64,000 bases of DNA from NCBI RefSeq assembly GCF_910594005.1, contig NC_057815.1, positions 83,499,552 through 83,563,551 of the forward strand, read 5' to 3'. Source of the DNA: Cervus elaphus (taxonomy: Eukaryota; Chordata; Mammalia; Artiodactyla; Cervidae). The notes under the pieces were generated by a model. It saw only the letters and a program-made list of their open reading frames with translations, was not told the DNA's origin and made no database searches. A program made the position numbers and the translations under genes. Positions 33,371-44,035 of this stretch are shown in pieces. Position 1 is the first letter of the stretch. The number at the start of each line of letters is the position of its first letter.

Positions 33371-34199
33371 CTTCACTAAGGACAAATGCAAGTCATTTTT
33401 CATAAACACAAAGAAAAGGAATAAAATTGCAAAAGCCTAAAATTAAGCCTGTATGATGACTTATCTATGGTGAGAGAAGATTTAAAGATGAAGATTCTAT
33501 CACTAGAGATAAATTCACAATTTTCTATATTCCTGTTGGATATGTAACATTCCAATGCTTGACACAGCATAAAACAAACTAATAAAACATTGAAGCTTCC
33601 ATGGATCTATTGTAAGTTGTCTGCTAGTGTCATATAATTAAAGGCTGTTGGGAGGAAAATCAACAGTTGAAAACCCTATAAAACAAGTGATAGCTGATAT
33701 TTCTCATTTCTTTCTTCTACTGAAGTATATGAACTGTAAAAAACTTTTAAATTTATATTTATATCTTCTTACAGTGTTCAAAAGATAGAAGCAAAGACAG
33801 ACATCACAGTTGATACATCACTTTTCATATTTTGTCTTTTCTTTGCCTGAGTGGCAAGGTTAGAATCAATTGTAAAAAGAAATATAAATTGACATTCCTT
33901 GTGTTTGGAAAATATTGGAATGTCACTGAATATTTGAAGTTTAATATGGACTCTTTTCGGAGGTTTTCTTCAAAAATTATAGCTCAGCATTAAGCTTTGG
34001 GTTCTGCTATAGAATATGTTATGGTATTTTTTAAAACAAAACCATTAAATCATTCTAAAGCAAATACATAGCAGAACTTGTCTGTATCTAAGACATTTGA
34101 AAAATTCAAGAGCAGTATTATGCAAAATTAACAACACTCGGATTTATCCATAATATATTAGTGCATATGGTTGGAGCAAATTTAATTCTTGAAAATTCA
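33371..34199. other. Unassigned sequence
   Basis: About 0.8 kb, AT-rich, no named repeat and no ORF of note. Confidence 0.5.
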
Positions 34200-34400
34200 A
34201 TTTAAGCACTTTAAAAAGTAAAGGGCCATACATTATAAATCAGTGAAGGAAATACTTGTGACTCAATGGAAAAATGGGTGAAGAAAATGGAGAACCATTT
34301 GATAAATAAATACAACGTCTTCAAAAACCCATGAAAAACTATATAGCATCACTACTTCAAAGAAGTAAATAATAATGAAATTCTGGCTTCATTTATAAGT
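34200..34400 (+). mobile_element. Possible ancient L1 ORF2 trace
   Basis: 'gactcaatggaaaaatgggtgaagaaaatggagaacc' and 'accatgaaaaactatatagcatcactacttcaaagaagtaaat' resemble the ORF2 region that precedes the L1 C-terminal cysteine motif. Weak. Confidence 0.35.
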
Positions 34401-34539
34401 TTTGTAATTTTCTTTGGGATATGATCATTAAAGCCTCAGTTAGAAGCACCTCTTCAAAGAGACTAGTTGTATTTGAAAAGGCTCCCCTTTCCAAGTTACT
34501 TTGTTACCTAATCTATATATTAATATTGCTTATCATATG

Positions 34540-34640
34540 GCATACTTTCCCTTTATATCTATCTATTCTCCATCATCTGCCTATTCATCTACCTTTTTAT
34601 CTATCCATGTCTCCATTTATCCATCTATTTTTTGTACTAC
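34540..34640. repeat. Degenerate (ATCT)n tract
   Basis: Repeated TCTATC/CATCTACC words without a perfect core; probably a decayed tetranucleotide microsatellite. Confidence 0.6.
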
Positions 34641-34654
34641 CTATCTTTTGTCAA

Positions 34655-34770
34655 GTAGAATGTGGGTTCCATATGTTCTGCAAGTTTCCCTTACTTACCA
34701 CCTCATCCCCTGCCTAGCATAGTGCCTTAAACTTACCCGGTCCTCACTAAGTGGTCACTGAGGCAGTGAG
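34655..34770 (+). mobile_element. L2 LINE 3' terminus
   Basis: 'gtagaatgtgggttccatatgttctgcaagtttccc' and 'cctgcctagcatagtgccttaaac' match the order of the L2 3' end ('gaatgtaagctccatgagggcagg...cctagaacagtgcctggc'). Confidence 0.5.
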
Positions 34771-34854
34771 TACATGCGACAGAGTAAAAAAGGTATAAGT
34801 AAACTGACTCACTACTCTTAGAAATGAATTAATAAAGCCTGGCATATATATTTT

Positions 34855-35720
34855 GACAGAGGTGCACAACAATGAAGTTTTGTATACAGAGGAACACATA
34901 ATGCAGTAATATTTGTGACAGTAAAATTTGGAGTTAACCTAAATTTGTTAATAGGAAGGTGGCAGAATAAACTTCTTGGTATGATGAGGACACTACTAAC
35001 TATTAAAACCAATATGGTTATTTATATAAGATGATATCTAAAACACTCTAAGTTTTATTTCTCATTATTCGAAGGCTAGATGTAGCATAGTTTGTCTATA
35101 ATATTCTTTGGTTTAGAACTTTTACATATGTGGGTAACATTTTATATATACACACATGTATAGATAGATACCTATAAGATATCTATAAGAATTGGAACAT
35201 TCTGGAAGGAAAATTTATACATAATAGTTACATTTGGAAAGTGTGAGGTTGGGGAAGGGATGGAAAAGACACTCTTCTTTCTAGTTTTTTTTTAGTACTG
35301 TTTAAGTGTGTTATTATGTTTATATGAAGTTTTTCTAATGGTAATGCTGCTGATAGTAATAAAATAACATATGAAAAAAGTATAATATAGACCTACATCT
35401 GCTATTTAAAACAGTACTGTAACATAAGAATTTAAGTAAAAAGCAAGTTGTAGAAAAAATTCAGTTAAGCAAAAGGATGCCAGAAGCCAAAAGTAAGAAA
35501 GAACTCATATGCATAAGACATAAATGTCTATTTAGAGATATATACTAAAATCTAGGCAGTCCTAGAAGAATGTCCATCAAGAGTTAACCACAATACATTT
35601 TGGAAAATTGATTGCAAGTGAGGAGGATGGAGAAATTTTTATGTTGTCTTTACACTATACATGTTTGAATGTTTTGATAGTGAGGATGTATATATGCATT
35701 ACTTTGTATCTAAAAAGAAA
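34855..35720 (+). mobile_element. Ancient L1M 3' region
   Basis: 'gtgacagtaaaatttggagttaacctaaatttgttaataggaaggtgg' corresponds to the ORF2-end phrase 'ggaaacaacctaaatgtccatcaatagg'. It is followed by UTR-like 'ggaacattctggaaggaaaatttatac', 'gtgtgaggttggggaaggg' and, again at 35590-35690, a similar 'gaggaggatgg...tttgaatgttttgatag'. Boundaries are uncertain. Confidence 0.5.
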
Positions 35721-36041
35721 AAAAATATAAAGGCAGGGATTAAAGTCTCAATTATATATAAAAACCAGGTATTACCAGATTTTCCATGTGTTATTTCTTT
35801 TGTGGAAATAAAAAGAAGCTACCTAATAAGGCAAAGTAAACTTGAGAGAAGTAAATATTAAATGAAATGTGGGGTCAGAAGTTCAAATTTAGTACTTTTA
35901 TGGCTTCAGCCAGAAGTGAACAGTCTACTCATGTCAGATTACTTCCTATTAAACTAGGCTCATTTAACTCTTGGGATTTACATTTAGCAGTCTACCTAGA
36001 ATTTCCATACTACCTTTTATATTAGGCACTAAGATGTCTCT
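35721..36041. other. Unassigned sequence
   Basis: No repeat or gene recognised. Confidence 0.4.
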
Positions 36042-36566
36042 ATCTGATAATTCTGATAGATGTCTCTTGGTTGGAAGATAAAGTCTCTACCAACAAAGGT
36101 ACCTCTAGTCAGAGCTATGGTTTTTCCAGAAGTCATGTATGGATGTGAGAGTTGGAATATAAAGAAAGCTGAGTGCCGAAGAATTGATGCTTTTGAACTG
36201 TGGTGTTGGAGAAGACTCTTGAGCGTCTCTTGGACTGCAAGGAGGTCCAACCAGTCAGTCCTAAAGGAAATCAGTCCTGAATATTCATTGGAAGGACTGA
36301 TGCTGAAACCCCAATACTTGGGCCACCTGATGTGAAGAACTGACTCATCAGAAAAGATCCTGATGCTGAGAAAGATTGGAGGTGGGAGGAGACAGGGATG
36401 ATAGAGGATGAGATGGTTGGATGGCATCACCTACGCAATGGACACAAGTTTGAGTAAGCTCTGGGAGCTGGTGATGGACAGGGAAGCCTGGTGTGCTGCA
36501 GTCTATGGGATCGCAAACAGTTGGACATGACTGAGCAACTGAACTGAACTGAAATGATCTGATAAT
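36042..36566 (+). mobile_element. BovB 3' end with exact 10-base target-site duplication
   Basis: ATCTGATAAT is repeated at 36042-36051 and 36557-36566. From about 36085 the sequence is BovB ('ccaacaaaggtacctctagtcagagctatgg' to the CTGAACTGAACTGAAA tail). The first ~33 bases after the left repeat (36052-36084) do not look like BovB and may be filler added at the 5' joint. The plus frame 36060-36335 carries VMYGCESWNIKKAECRRIDA and WCWRRLLSVSWT remnants. Confidence 0.9.
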
Positions 36567-36899
36567 GTCTAACACTTCAGGGAAGAATTATTCATTCCAT
36601 AGTCTGGATTTCTCCAGTATTTATTGCAGTTATCTATGCATGACCCTTTAGTTTTATGGTCTCTGAATCTTTTGAAGTCAAGAATTATATGAGGAACCTC
36701 CTGAAATCCCCAGCTCACTGCAAAGTCTCATATATAAGTTCTCAGTATTTATTTGGTTATGTTGTGTCTGATTCTTGACCTTAGAAAGTGAAGACTACCA
36801 CGTGTGTGTAGCAGGCATGCTATCTACTCACATTATTGACTTGCTATTATTTGTATACCACTTCCTAGTTCGCAGTTCTTACATTCCATTATCATTTTC
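36567..36899. other. Unassigned sequence
   Basis: No repeat or gene recognised. Confidence 0.4.
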
Positions 36900-37040
36900 A
36901 AGTATCATCTCAAGCCAGAAAAATAGGTATTACCGCTCTTCACATTCTACTGTTGAGGAAACAAACAGCATATTTTTTTTTTTCCCACCAGCCCCTCGGC
37001 TCACAAGTAGCACAGCTGAGCCTGGCTCTCAGGCCATTTA
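36900..37040 (-). mobile_element. MIR SINE, diverged, with T-run
   Basis: 'aggtattaccgctcttcacattctactgttgaggaaacaaacag' then, after a T-run (36973-36984), 'gctcacaagtagcacagctgagcctggctctcagg' keeps the reversed MIR order. Confidence 0.55.
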
Positions 37041-37389
37041 AATCCAAAACCAACAACCAAATAACGGAAAGTGGGTGATGAAATGACAGTGGTCTGGAGC
37101 TGATGTACTTTTGGGAGCTGAGACACAGAAGTCTTGTGCAGACATAAGTAAAGGCTGATAAGAGCCCTCCACCACTGTCACCCTCATCTTACAGACTTCT
37201 TTTCATTTGCAGCAGGGATGGGGACATTCTCACAAATGGCATGTCTACCCCAGCTCCCAACAGCTTAGACTACAGCCAGCATTAGACTATACTGCGTCCT
37301 CCCTCCATTGAACCTTTTGCATACTAGAGACTTGATGATCCAAATTTGTAGCTCCCCCTAATGATCTTGATGTATTGTGTGAATAATAA
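37041..37389. other. Unassigned sequence
   Basis: Moderate GC, no ORF with a motif. A pyrimidine tract followed by GCAG at 37198-37214 resembles a 3' splice site, but nothing supports an exon. Confidence 0.35.
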
Positions 37390-37471
37390 TACTGAGTTGG
37401 CCAAAAGGTTTGTTTGGGTTTCTGTGTGATGTTACAGAAAAACTCAAATGAACTTTTTGGCCAACTCAATA
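37390..37471. mobile_element. Mariner-derived MITE (78 bp)
   Basis: The left end is CTGAGTTGGCCAAAAGGTTT (37392). The right end is the complement of TTGAGTTGGCCAAAAAGTTC (ends 37469). TA flanks both sides (37390-37391, 37470-37471). The right TA is the first unit of the AAT microsatellite that follows. Confidence 0.9.
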
Positions 37472-37504
37472 ATAATAATAATAATAACAGTAATAATAAT
37501 AATG
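37469..37504. repeat. (AAT)n microsatellite abutting mariner
   Basis: AAT units interrupted by one CAG, beginning exactly at the mariner's right end. Confidence 0.9.
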
Positions 37505-37694
37505 TAGTTCCTGCCTGTACACCCAAGGTCAAGACCTGAGAATAAGGGAGAAATGGGGAGAAGAGAGAAAGAGGAAGATAGCAACGCAGTGAGGGAGATG
37601 CTTTTCTCAATGTTAATCATAGCTGACATTTTTGAGCACTTACTATGCAGTGTTTAAAAGACATTGTATCATAATATGGAGGTTAGGTGAAGAA

Positions 37695-37870
37695 CCTGAG
37701 AAGTCAGACGGCATGGGTCTGAATGCCACCTCTGGCACTCGCTATAACTCTTAAACAGATTGCTTATTTTTCCAGTGTCTTAGCTGTCCACCGGAGTTGA
37801 TTCTAGTAGCCCCTGCCTCGCAGGGCTGTTCAGTGATGTGGCATCTGCATATCCCCACAGTGTACACACT
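37695..37870 (+). mobile_element. MIR SINE
   Basis: 'gaagtcagacggcatgggtctgaatgccacctctggcactcgc', then 'cagtgtcttagctgtccacc' and 'agcccctgcctcgcagggctgttcagtgatgtgg'. The head region is well kept. A reversed MIR-like piece ('cattttgagcacttactatgcag', 37626-37650) lies just upstream. Confidence 0.7.
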
Positions 37871-38494
37871 GGTACCCATGCATACTAGAAATTACCAACA
37901 GTTTGACAAAATAGCTCACCAAATTCTTGACTATTTAATAATCGACTGTCAGGAGCCATAATGAGGGTTCTAGCACACCCCTGTTGTTATAATGATTAAA
38001 AAAATTAATATCATAAGCATGTAGAGTAGTTTCTGAGATCTAGTACACATTATATTAAGTACTTTTAAAGAGACACTTGTAGCTTATATTAACTCTTCTA
38101 TTTCTGACAATTTTCCTATGAGATTAATGTTATTATTGTAATTTCAGGGTAGGTTGACAAGATAGAAAAGCACTTCAATCTGAAGATGATAAGGAAAGAG
38201 TTGGGACTTGAGCAACCAGCACACCATACTGCTTTCTTGCCTGGGTCATTAGGAGACCACATCTTGGTGGGGATCACTCTGTCTATGCAAGAATTTGACT
38301 GTGATTGCTCACAGGGTGAAAGAAAATTAGAGAATCTTTGTACTATTAAACAAAGAGAAGTGCCAGCATCAGCTCTAGAGGTCCAGTGATTTTCCTATTG
38401 TCTTTGAGGCAAATTATTTATCATATTACACAATGAGAAAATACATATTGCTATGTATGCTCAAGAATGGTGCAGACCATAAAGACAGCTTCCA
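37871..38494. other. Mostly unassigned
   Basis: No gene recognised. A faint reversed-MIR signal at 38085-38180. Confidence 0.35.
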
Positions 38495-38690
38495 TTCCTT
38501 GAGCAGTCACTGTGTGCTTGACATTTTGTTTATCACTTAAAATAAATTATCTTATGCAATAAAAATAGCAACCATCTAAAGTAGGATTATTATTGTAGAT
38601 AATAATGCAGATGAAGAAAGTGAAGTGTTAAGTAACTTGCTCAGGGCACAAAGCAGTCATTAAGCATCAGTTCTGTTTGAATCCTGTCTA
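38495..38690 (-). mobile_element. MIR SINE
   Basis: Reversed MIR: 'gagcagtcactgtgtgcttgac', 'cagatgaagaaagtgaagtgttaagtaacttgctcagggcac' and 'tctgtttgaatcctgtc' in the correct order. Confidence 0.75.
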
Positions 38691-38726
38691 TGGATACACT
38701 GAAAACGATATGCTCAACTTCTGTCT

Positions 38727-38894
38727 CTTAAATTCATGCTCCTCTGTCCATGGGATTCTCTAGGCAAGAATACTAGAGTGGATTGCCTTTCCTGCCTACA
38801 GAGGATCTTCCCGACCCAGGGATCGAACCCCGCTCTCCTGCAATGCAGACAGATTCTTTACCACTTGAGCTACAAGGAAGTCCCTTAAATTCAT
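38727..38894 (-). mobile_element. Bov-tA SINE, minus, with exact 11-base target-site duplication
   Basis: CTTAAATTCAT is repeated at 38727-38737 and 38884-38894. The BovA 3' part is truncated; the pol III head 'acttgagctacaaggaagtccc' is at the right. Confidence 0.95.
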
Positions 38895-38937
38895 CATAAA
38901 TAGTACAAAATTCTTTTAAGAATTTAAACATTCTTTT

Positions 38938-39270
38938 AAATACCCCATATTGCCACTTATAGGTGGAATTTAAAAGGCTAAAACAAACAAATGAATATAA
39001 CAAAGCAGAAAGACTCATAGAGAACAAGCTAGTGGTTTCCGGTGTGGAGAGGGGGGAGGGGAGGTGCAAGATAGGTATCTGTTATGGAGAGATATGAACT
39101 CCTGTGTATAAAACAGATAAGCAACAAGGATAAACTGCATAGCACAGGGAAATAGAGTCATTATTTTACAACTTTAAATGGAGTGTAATCTATAAAAATA
39201 TTGAAATGCTATGCTGTATACTGAAACTAATATAATATTGCAAATCAACTATACTTCAGTTAAAAACATA
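38938..39270 (+). mobile_element. Old L1 3' UTR
   Basis: 'cacttataggtggaatttaaaagg', 'gactcatagagaacaagctagtggtttccggtg', 'actgcatagcacagggaaatagagtc' and 'gaaactaatataatattgcaaatcaactatacttcagttaaaa' follow the L1 3' UTR order. Confidence 0.9.
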
Positions 39271-39995
39271 TTAATACGTATATTTTGCTGTCCACATCCC
39301 TTGACTTTACTTTGAGTGTGTATATAGCTTTGAGGCTGTAGGAGGACAGGAAGAGAATTCTGTGCCTGTCAAAGAAAGTCTTATTAGGAGATGTGTAAGG
39401 GTCAAATTCAGGCTCCTCTACATTCTGCTTGGCACCTTCATTGTATTGAAGAAAAAAGGATTAATTGGTTCATTTAGTCTTTCACTTAATTCAGGCTTTT
39501 ATTGTGCACTTCAGCTCTCGCCCAAATGAACAGAGACAGTCCAAGAAACAGAACACTTTTAATGCGGCTCTCAAGACGTGCGGTTGTTGCTCTTGCTTCT
39601 TTAAGAGACACAAATCATTTATTTCCTTCTGTAAAACTCCATTACCCAGCAAAAAGCAGAATTACTTAACAAATGTATATCTTACCAGAAATGGAAAACT
39701 CATATTTTCTCATATGCCCAGTCCTGGACACACATTCACAATGTATCTACACACAGCAAGCCTGCCCACAAAGCATTCCCCACCTTTATCATGTTAAGGA
39801 CATAATATCCTGGGCATGAAACAAAGCAAATCAGAAGTAGTATGACCCTTAGCTCAAATTACATCTAGTCTTCCCATCTTCAGGATAAGGGAAGTGAGGC
39901 TTGAAGAGGTAAGATGATCGAGCAAGTGGGTCAGGCAGGTGGTCATTGGGGAATACAAACCAAGTTCCCGTCTCCCAACTCCATGTATAGCCTTG
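39271..39995. other. Mostly unassigned; reversed MIR trace
   Basis: The 110-codon frame 39465-39797 has no motif. A reversed MIR-like stretch lies at 39868-39975 ('atcttcaggataagggaagtgaggcttgaagaggtaag'). Confidence 0.4.
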
Positions 39996-40246
39996 TCTCT
40001 CCTGTTCTAGCACATGCGTGCTAGCTTGCTTCAGTCATGTCTGACTCTTTGTGACCCTATGGACTGTAGCCCACCAGGGTCTTCTTTCCATGGGATTATC
40101 CAGGCAAGAATACTGGAGTGGGTTGCCATGCCTCCTCCAGGGGACCTTCCTGACCCAAGGACTGAATCCGTGTCTCTTATATCTCCTGCATTGGCAGGCA
40201 GGTTATTTATCACTAGAGCCACCTGGGAAACTCTCTCCTATCTAGG
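39996..40246 (-). mobile_element. Bov-tA SINE, minus, full length
   Basis: 'cttgcttcagtcatgtctgac' to 'ctagagccacctgggaaactc'. The flanking repeats TCTCTCCTGTTCTAG (39996-40010) and TCTCTCCTATCTAGG (40232-40246) agree apart from one indel. Confidence 0.9.
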
Positions 40247-40374
40247 CTTCCTGCTTAATATCAATCATTGCCATGGTCCCAAAGATTGATCTCCTTCAAA
40301 GTTTATTATTCAGTTCTCTCCAAAAATGTATGTGCACTTGTGGAGAATCCCTGTCCCACCTTTCTGCTTCCACA

Positions 40375-40457
40375 TATTGAGTTGGCCAAAATATTCACTT
40401 GGGTTTTTCCAAACATCTTATGGAAAACCTGGAATTTTTTTTTTTTCCCCCAACCCA
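40375..40457. mobile_element. Mariner-derived MITE with a replaced arm
   Basis: The left end TTGAGTTGGCCAAAATATTC follows a TA (40375-40376). The right arm should mirror it, but a T-run (about 40436-40446) followed by CCCC replaces the 'aactttttggc' portion; only 'caaccca' (40451-40457) remains. Confidence 0.75.
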
Positions 40458-40535
40458 GGACAAATATTTCCCCTTCCCTTTTAGAAAATACACTGTGCTT
40501 CTCTTTTGGATGGTGATTATCTTTTGAGACCTGCC

Positions 40536-40748
40536 CTTGGGAAAGCTTCCCAGGTAGTAAAGAATTCACCTGTCAATGCAGGAGATGCAAAAGCCATGGG
40601 TAAGGAAGATCCCCTAGAGGAGGAAATGGCAACCCACTCCAGTATTCTTGCTAGCAGAATCTCATGGACGAAGGAGCCTGGCTGACTACAGTCCATGGGG
40701 TCACCAAGAGTCAGACACAACTGAGCACCTAAGCACACATTTGGGAAA
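40536..40748 (+). mobile_element. Bov-tA SINE, plus
   Basis: Head 'agcttcccaggtagtaaag', body 'gaagatcccctagaggagg...ccagtattcttgctagcagaatctc', end 'gtcagacacaactgagcac'. Short direct repeats CTTGGGAAA (40536-40544) and TTTGGGAAA (40740-40748). The head has a deletion in the A-box region. Confidence 0.9.
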
Positions 40749-41740
40749 ACACCAAGAAGTCAATTTCATTTTTTTTCCCCTAAACAAAAGCTCTCAAATA
40801 CGAGCAAGTGGCTGGTTTCAGCTTGTAGTGATTCTCTTGCACATATTTCTTCCCACACAAACATAAACACACTCCTTGACTCATGCTAATTATTTTCATC
40901 AGCTTTAAGAGCCAGTTTAATTAATCTTCTGTTTAACAAAAAACAATTCGATCTGATAAAATGTTTAGAAGAAAAACTAAAGCTGGTGCTTTTCCTCCAG
41001 GTAATGTGTTAGGTAGACTTAAGGAAAGATGTTGGCAAGTGATACAGAAGAAGTAATTCATTATTGAAAAGTGATCTAGATACGTGTGATCATCTCAAAA
41101 GCTCAGCGTTTACTAAGTGGCCTTCATTTAATCACAAGTTGGCACATTCTGTAAGCCAAACATCTCATCTTCTGTGCCAAAGACAGAGCAGCCTCTGTTC
41201 TAGGGAACAGATCCAGGTGGTAGAAGTTCATGTCACATCCCAGTTGCTTGGGAAATAAGCTGTCATTTCATTTTGAACTTCTCAGTACTGTGAGTTCAGT
41301 TTTCTCAGTAGAGATAACATTTCCCCCCAAAAGCCACCATTATTTACAATGGAGACTCAGTGTTAATTTCATTGCTTGTCAGTTAAGCTCATCCCTTAAT
41401 TTAATTGGGATGTGTATACAAAACATCACAGTGCTAATTCTAGTCCTTAATTCATGCTTAGAATAAGCTATAGTCTCCAAGCAGCTTTTCCTCTAATCTT
41501 CCCATCTCAATTTATTTTATGGCTAGAGTAATCCTCTTATGCATAGGTTTAATGAGATCATCATCCTGCTTCAAAATCTCTCGGAGTCCCACTCACTACA
41601 GAGTAGAATCCAAGTTCTCTAAAAGAAGCAGTGAAGGCAGCAAATGACCTGAATCAACCCACCTGACCAGCCTATGTCTCCTACATCATTTCGATGACTG
41701 CTGAATGCTTTATGTCACCTAAAACTTGTCTCGTTGAAAA
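40749..41740. other. Unassigned, possibly conserved non-coding; L2-like end
   Basis: 40860-41060 is a repeat-free AT-rich block with several AATTA/TAATTA words. 41560-41720 ('cctgcttcaaaatctctcggagtcccactcactacagagtagaatccaag') resembles an ancient L2-type segment. No gene is supported. Confidence 0.3.
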
Positions 41741-41744
41741 CTAA

Positions 41745-41935
41745 AGTGAAAGCCATTCAGTTGTGTCTGACTCTTTGTGACCCCATGGACTATACAGTCA
41801 ATGGAATTCTCCAGGCCAGAATACTGGAGTGGGTAGCCTTTCCCTTCTTCAGGTGATCTTCCCAACCCAGGGATTTAACCCAGGTCTCCCGCATTGCAGG
41901 TGGATTCTTTATCAGCTGAGCCACAAGGGAAGCCC
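41745..41935 (-). mobile_element. Bov-tA SINE, minus
   Basis: 'agtgaaagccattcagttgtgtctgac' to 'gagccacaagggaagccc'. Same subfamily as the half-copy at 23711-23844 ('actatacagtc...ggaattctccaggccagaatactgg'). Confidence 0.9.
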
Positions 41936-42099
41936 ATTGAGTAATAAAGCCAGGATTAAAAGAACATCTGACTAGTAGCCTTGCAATAGCCTTTTCCAAT
42001 CTGGTCTCAAGAGACTTAGTGGGAAAAGTGACATGAAATTCACACCTCACCCATATCGAGTAGGACACACTTTTCAGAGACTACTGAATGAGAGTTTAA

Positions 42100-42222
42100 A
42101 ATAAATTAGACATGTAACTCCATGGCTGATTCACGTCAATGTATGACAAAACCCACTACAATACTGCAAAGTAATTAGCCTCCAACTAATAAAAATAAAT
42201 GAAAATAAATAAATTAGAGCAA
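42100..42222 (+). mobile_element. Young L1, extreme 5' truncation
   Basis: The last ~75 bases of L1 ('ctccatggctgattcacgtcaatg' to 'gcctccaactaat') and an A-rich tail. AAATAAATTAGA-like direct repeats flank it (about 42101-42112 and 42205-42216). Confidence 0.9.
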
Positions 42223-42362
42223 TGCATGCTGAAAATTAAGCTAGCTACTCTCTAGATTTAAACAAAAAAGATAATAAAAATATTCAAGATTAAACACTTT
42301 ATGCATCCATAACAATTAAGAGAATTCAGCAAATAAAAATGAAGAAAGTATATAAAACACTC

Positions 42363-42729
42363 TGCTGTGGACTGAATGTTCATTTTCAACCCTCATTTCG
42401 AGTTCTTATGCTGAAGTCTGATCCTCAGTGTGATGGTATTTGGAGATGGAGTCTTTGGGAGGTAATTATGTTTGGGTGAAGTCATAGAGGTTGAGCCCCC
42501 ATTAGGGATGATATTCTTTTAAGTGAAGGAAGAGCTCTCTGTTCACAGTGTATGAGCGTACAATATGAAGTTGACTTTATGCAACCCAGAAAAGGGCTCT
42601 CATCACAACCTGACTATTCTACCACCCTGATCTCAGATGTTCAGCTTCTAGAACTGGGGGAAATATATTTCTGTTGTGCATAGACCACCCAGACTATGCT
42701 ACTTTGTTATGGCAGCATGAACTAAGCCA
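42363..42729 (+). mobile_element. MLT1-type ERVL-MaLR solo LTR, complete
   Basis: It starts TG (42363) and ends CA, 367 bp, the usual MLT1 length. Landmarks: 'ctgtggactgaatg', 'gatggtatttggagatggagtctttgggaggtaatt', 'caccctgatctcagatgttcagcttctagaactggggg', 'atatttctgttgtgcatagaccacccagactatg'. No internal retroviral genes. Directly after it GCCAAAATGG occurs twice (42726-42749). Confidence 0.85.
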
Positions 42730-43240
42730 AAATGGTTAGCCAAAATGGCATTGGACCATGGATATTATAAGACACCAACTTCTGAACTAAGGTTAAAAAA
42801 TTGAGATGATGCTTATGGCTATCCTAACTGATCACTCAGAGAGAGACTTTAGGCACCATTGCAAGGAGAAGGAAATTAAACAAGCTTAGGGTTCTTCTGA
42901 GTTGAGGAGCCAGTGTTTAATGTTTGGGGATGCAAAAATGCCTAGCCTTTGAGAGGCAGGATACAGGAGAGGAGTGATTAGTAGCATGTAAGAATCCAGG
43001 GATTTGATAAGATTTCCATTCAAGTCCTTAGATGATCAGTACACAACTATGAGGAAACTAATAGGCCTTGAAAAATAGAAAGAGGCAAGTGGACAAATCC
43101 CTGTTGCTCACACAGGATGAGAAAAATTTCATTTTTTAACCAGACTGAAGGGAAAGACTTTCTAACAGATGGATCATTGATTAGGGATCTCAGATCATAT
43201 TGCCTCAGTAGAGAGTTCAAATAAGATGTAGACTAATGGC
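42730..43240. other. Unassigned sequence
   Basis: No repeat recognised with confidence. It could be the upstream part of the old L1 that follows. Confidence 0.35.
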
Positions 43241-43444
43241 TGCTATGATTGCTAAACTTCAAATAAAAATTCAAAGAAATTAAATAGTACCATGTAACTT
43301 AACTGTATATAAAAACAAAGATAAAAAATATTGGAAGAAACAATAACAGAAAAAATCCAGCAACCACTAACAAAAATTTTACAACATCTGAAATTTAGTT
43401 TAAAAATCACCAGGCATGCAAAAAAGCAGGAATATATGGCCTAC

Positions 43445-43448
<4 letters not shown>

Positions 43449-43475
<27 letters not shown>

Positions 43476-43515
43476 ACATATATATATATATATATAACAT
43501 ATATATACATATATA
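43449..43515. repeat. (AT)n microsatellite
   Basis: Long AT tract with two 'ATAACAT' interruptions; self-complementary. Confidence 0.9.
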
Positions 43516-43819
43516 AATTAATAGTCAGACATTAAGTTGACAAAGATGAAAGAGTTAACAGAGATGTTTATTATTACAAATAAACTGCATACATTAAGAA
43601 AGTAGGTGAAAAGCATGAACAAGTTTAGAGATACAGAAAATATAAAAATGACCCAAATTAAACTTCAAAAGACAGAAAATGAATTGCCTCGGATTAAAAA
43701 TATACTAGGTGGGATTAAAAACAGATTAGATACTGCAGATGCAAGTATAATTTGAAGACACAGGGGGAAAAAAAAAAAAAAAAACTATCCAGAATGAAAC
43801 CTAGGTTTAAAAAGACTAG

Positions 43820-44034
43820 CAAAGAGCTGACTCTGAAAAAGACCCTGATGCTGGGAAAGACGGAAGGCAGAAGGAGAAGGGGGCAGCAGATGGTGAGATG
43901 GTTAGAAAACATCACTGACTCAATGGACATGAATTTTAGCAAACTCCAGGAGACAGTGAAGGACAGAGGAATCTCGCGTGCTGCAGTTCATGGGGTAGCA
44001 AACAATTGGACGTGACTAGAGATTGAATGACCAC
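43820..44034 (+). mobile_element. BovB 3' terminal fragment
   Basis: 'agagctgactctgaaaaagaccctgatgctgggaaag', 'gatggtgagatggttagaaaacatcactgactcaatggacatg' and 'gtgctgcagttcatggggtagcaaacaattggacgtgac' are the last ~210 bases of BovB. Confidence 0.9.
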
Positions 44035-44035
44035 A

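Noticed and set aside
37198..37216. Polypyrimidine tract plus AG resembling a 3' splice site
   Set aside because: No open exon, donor site or conserved coding sequence nearby.
39465..39797. 110-codon plus-strand frame
   Set aside because: No recognisable domain or supported start; overlaps unremarkable AT-rich sequence.
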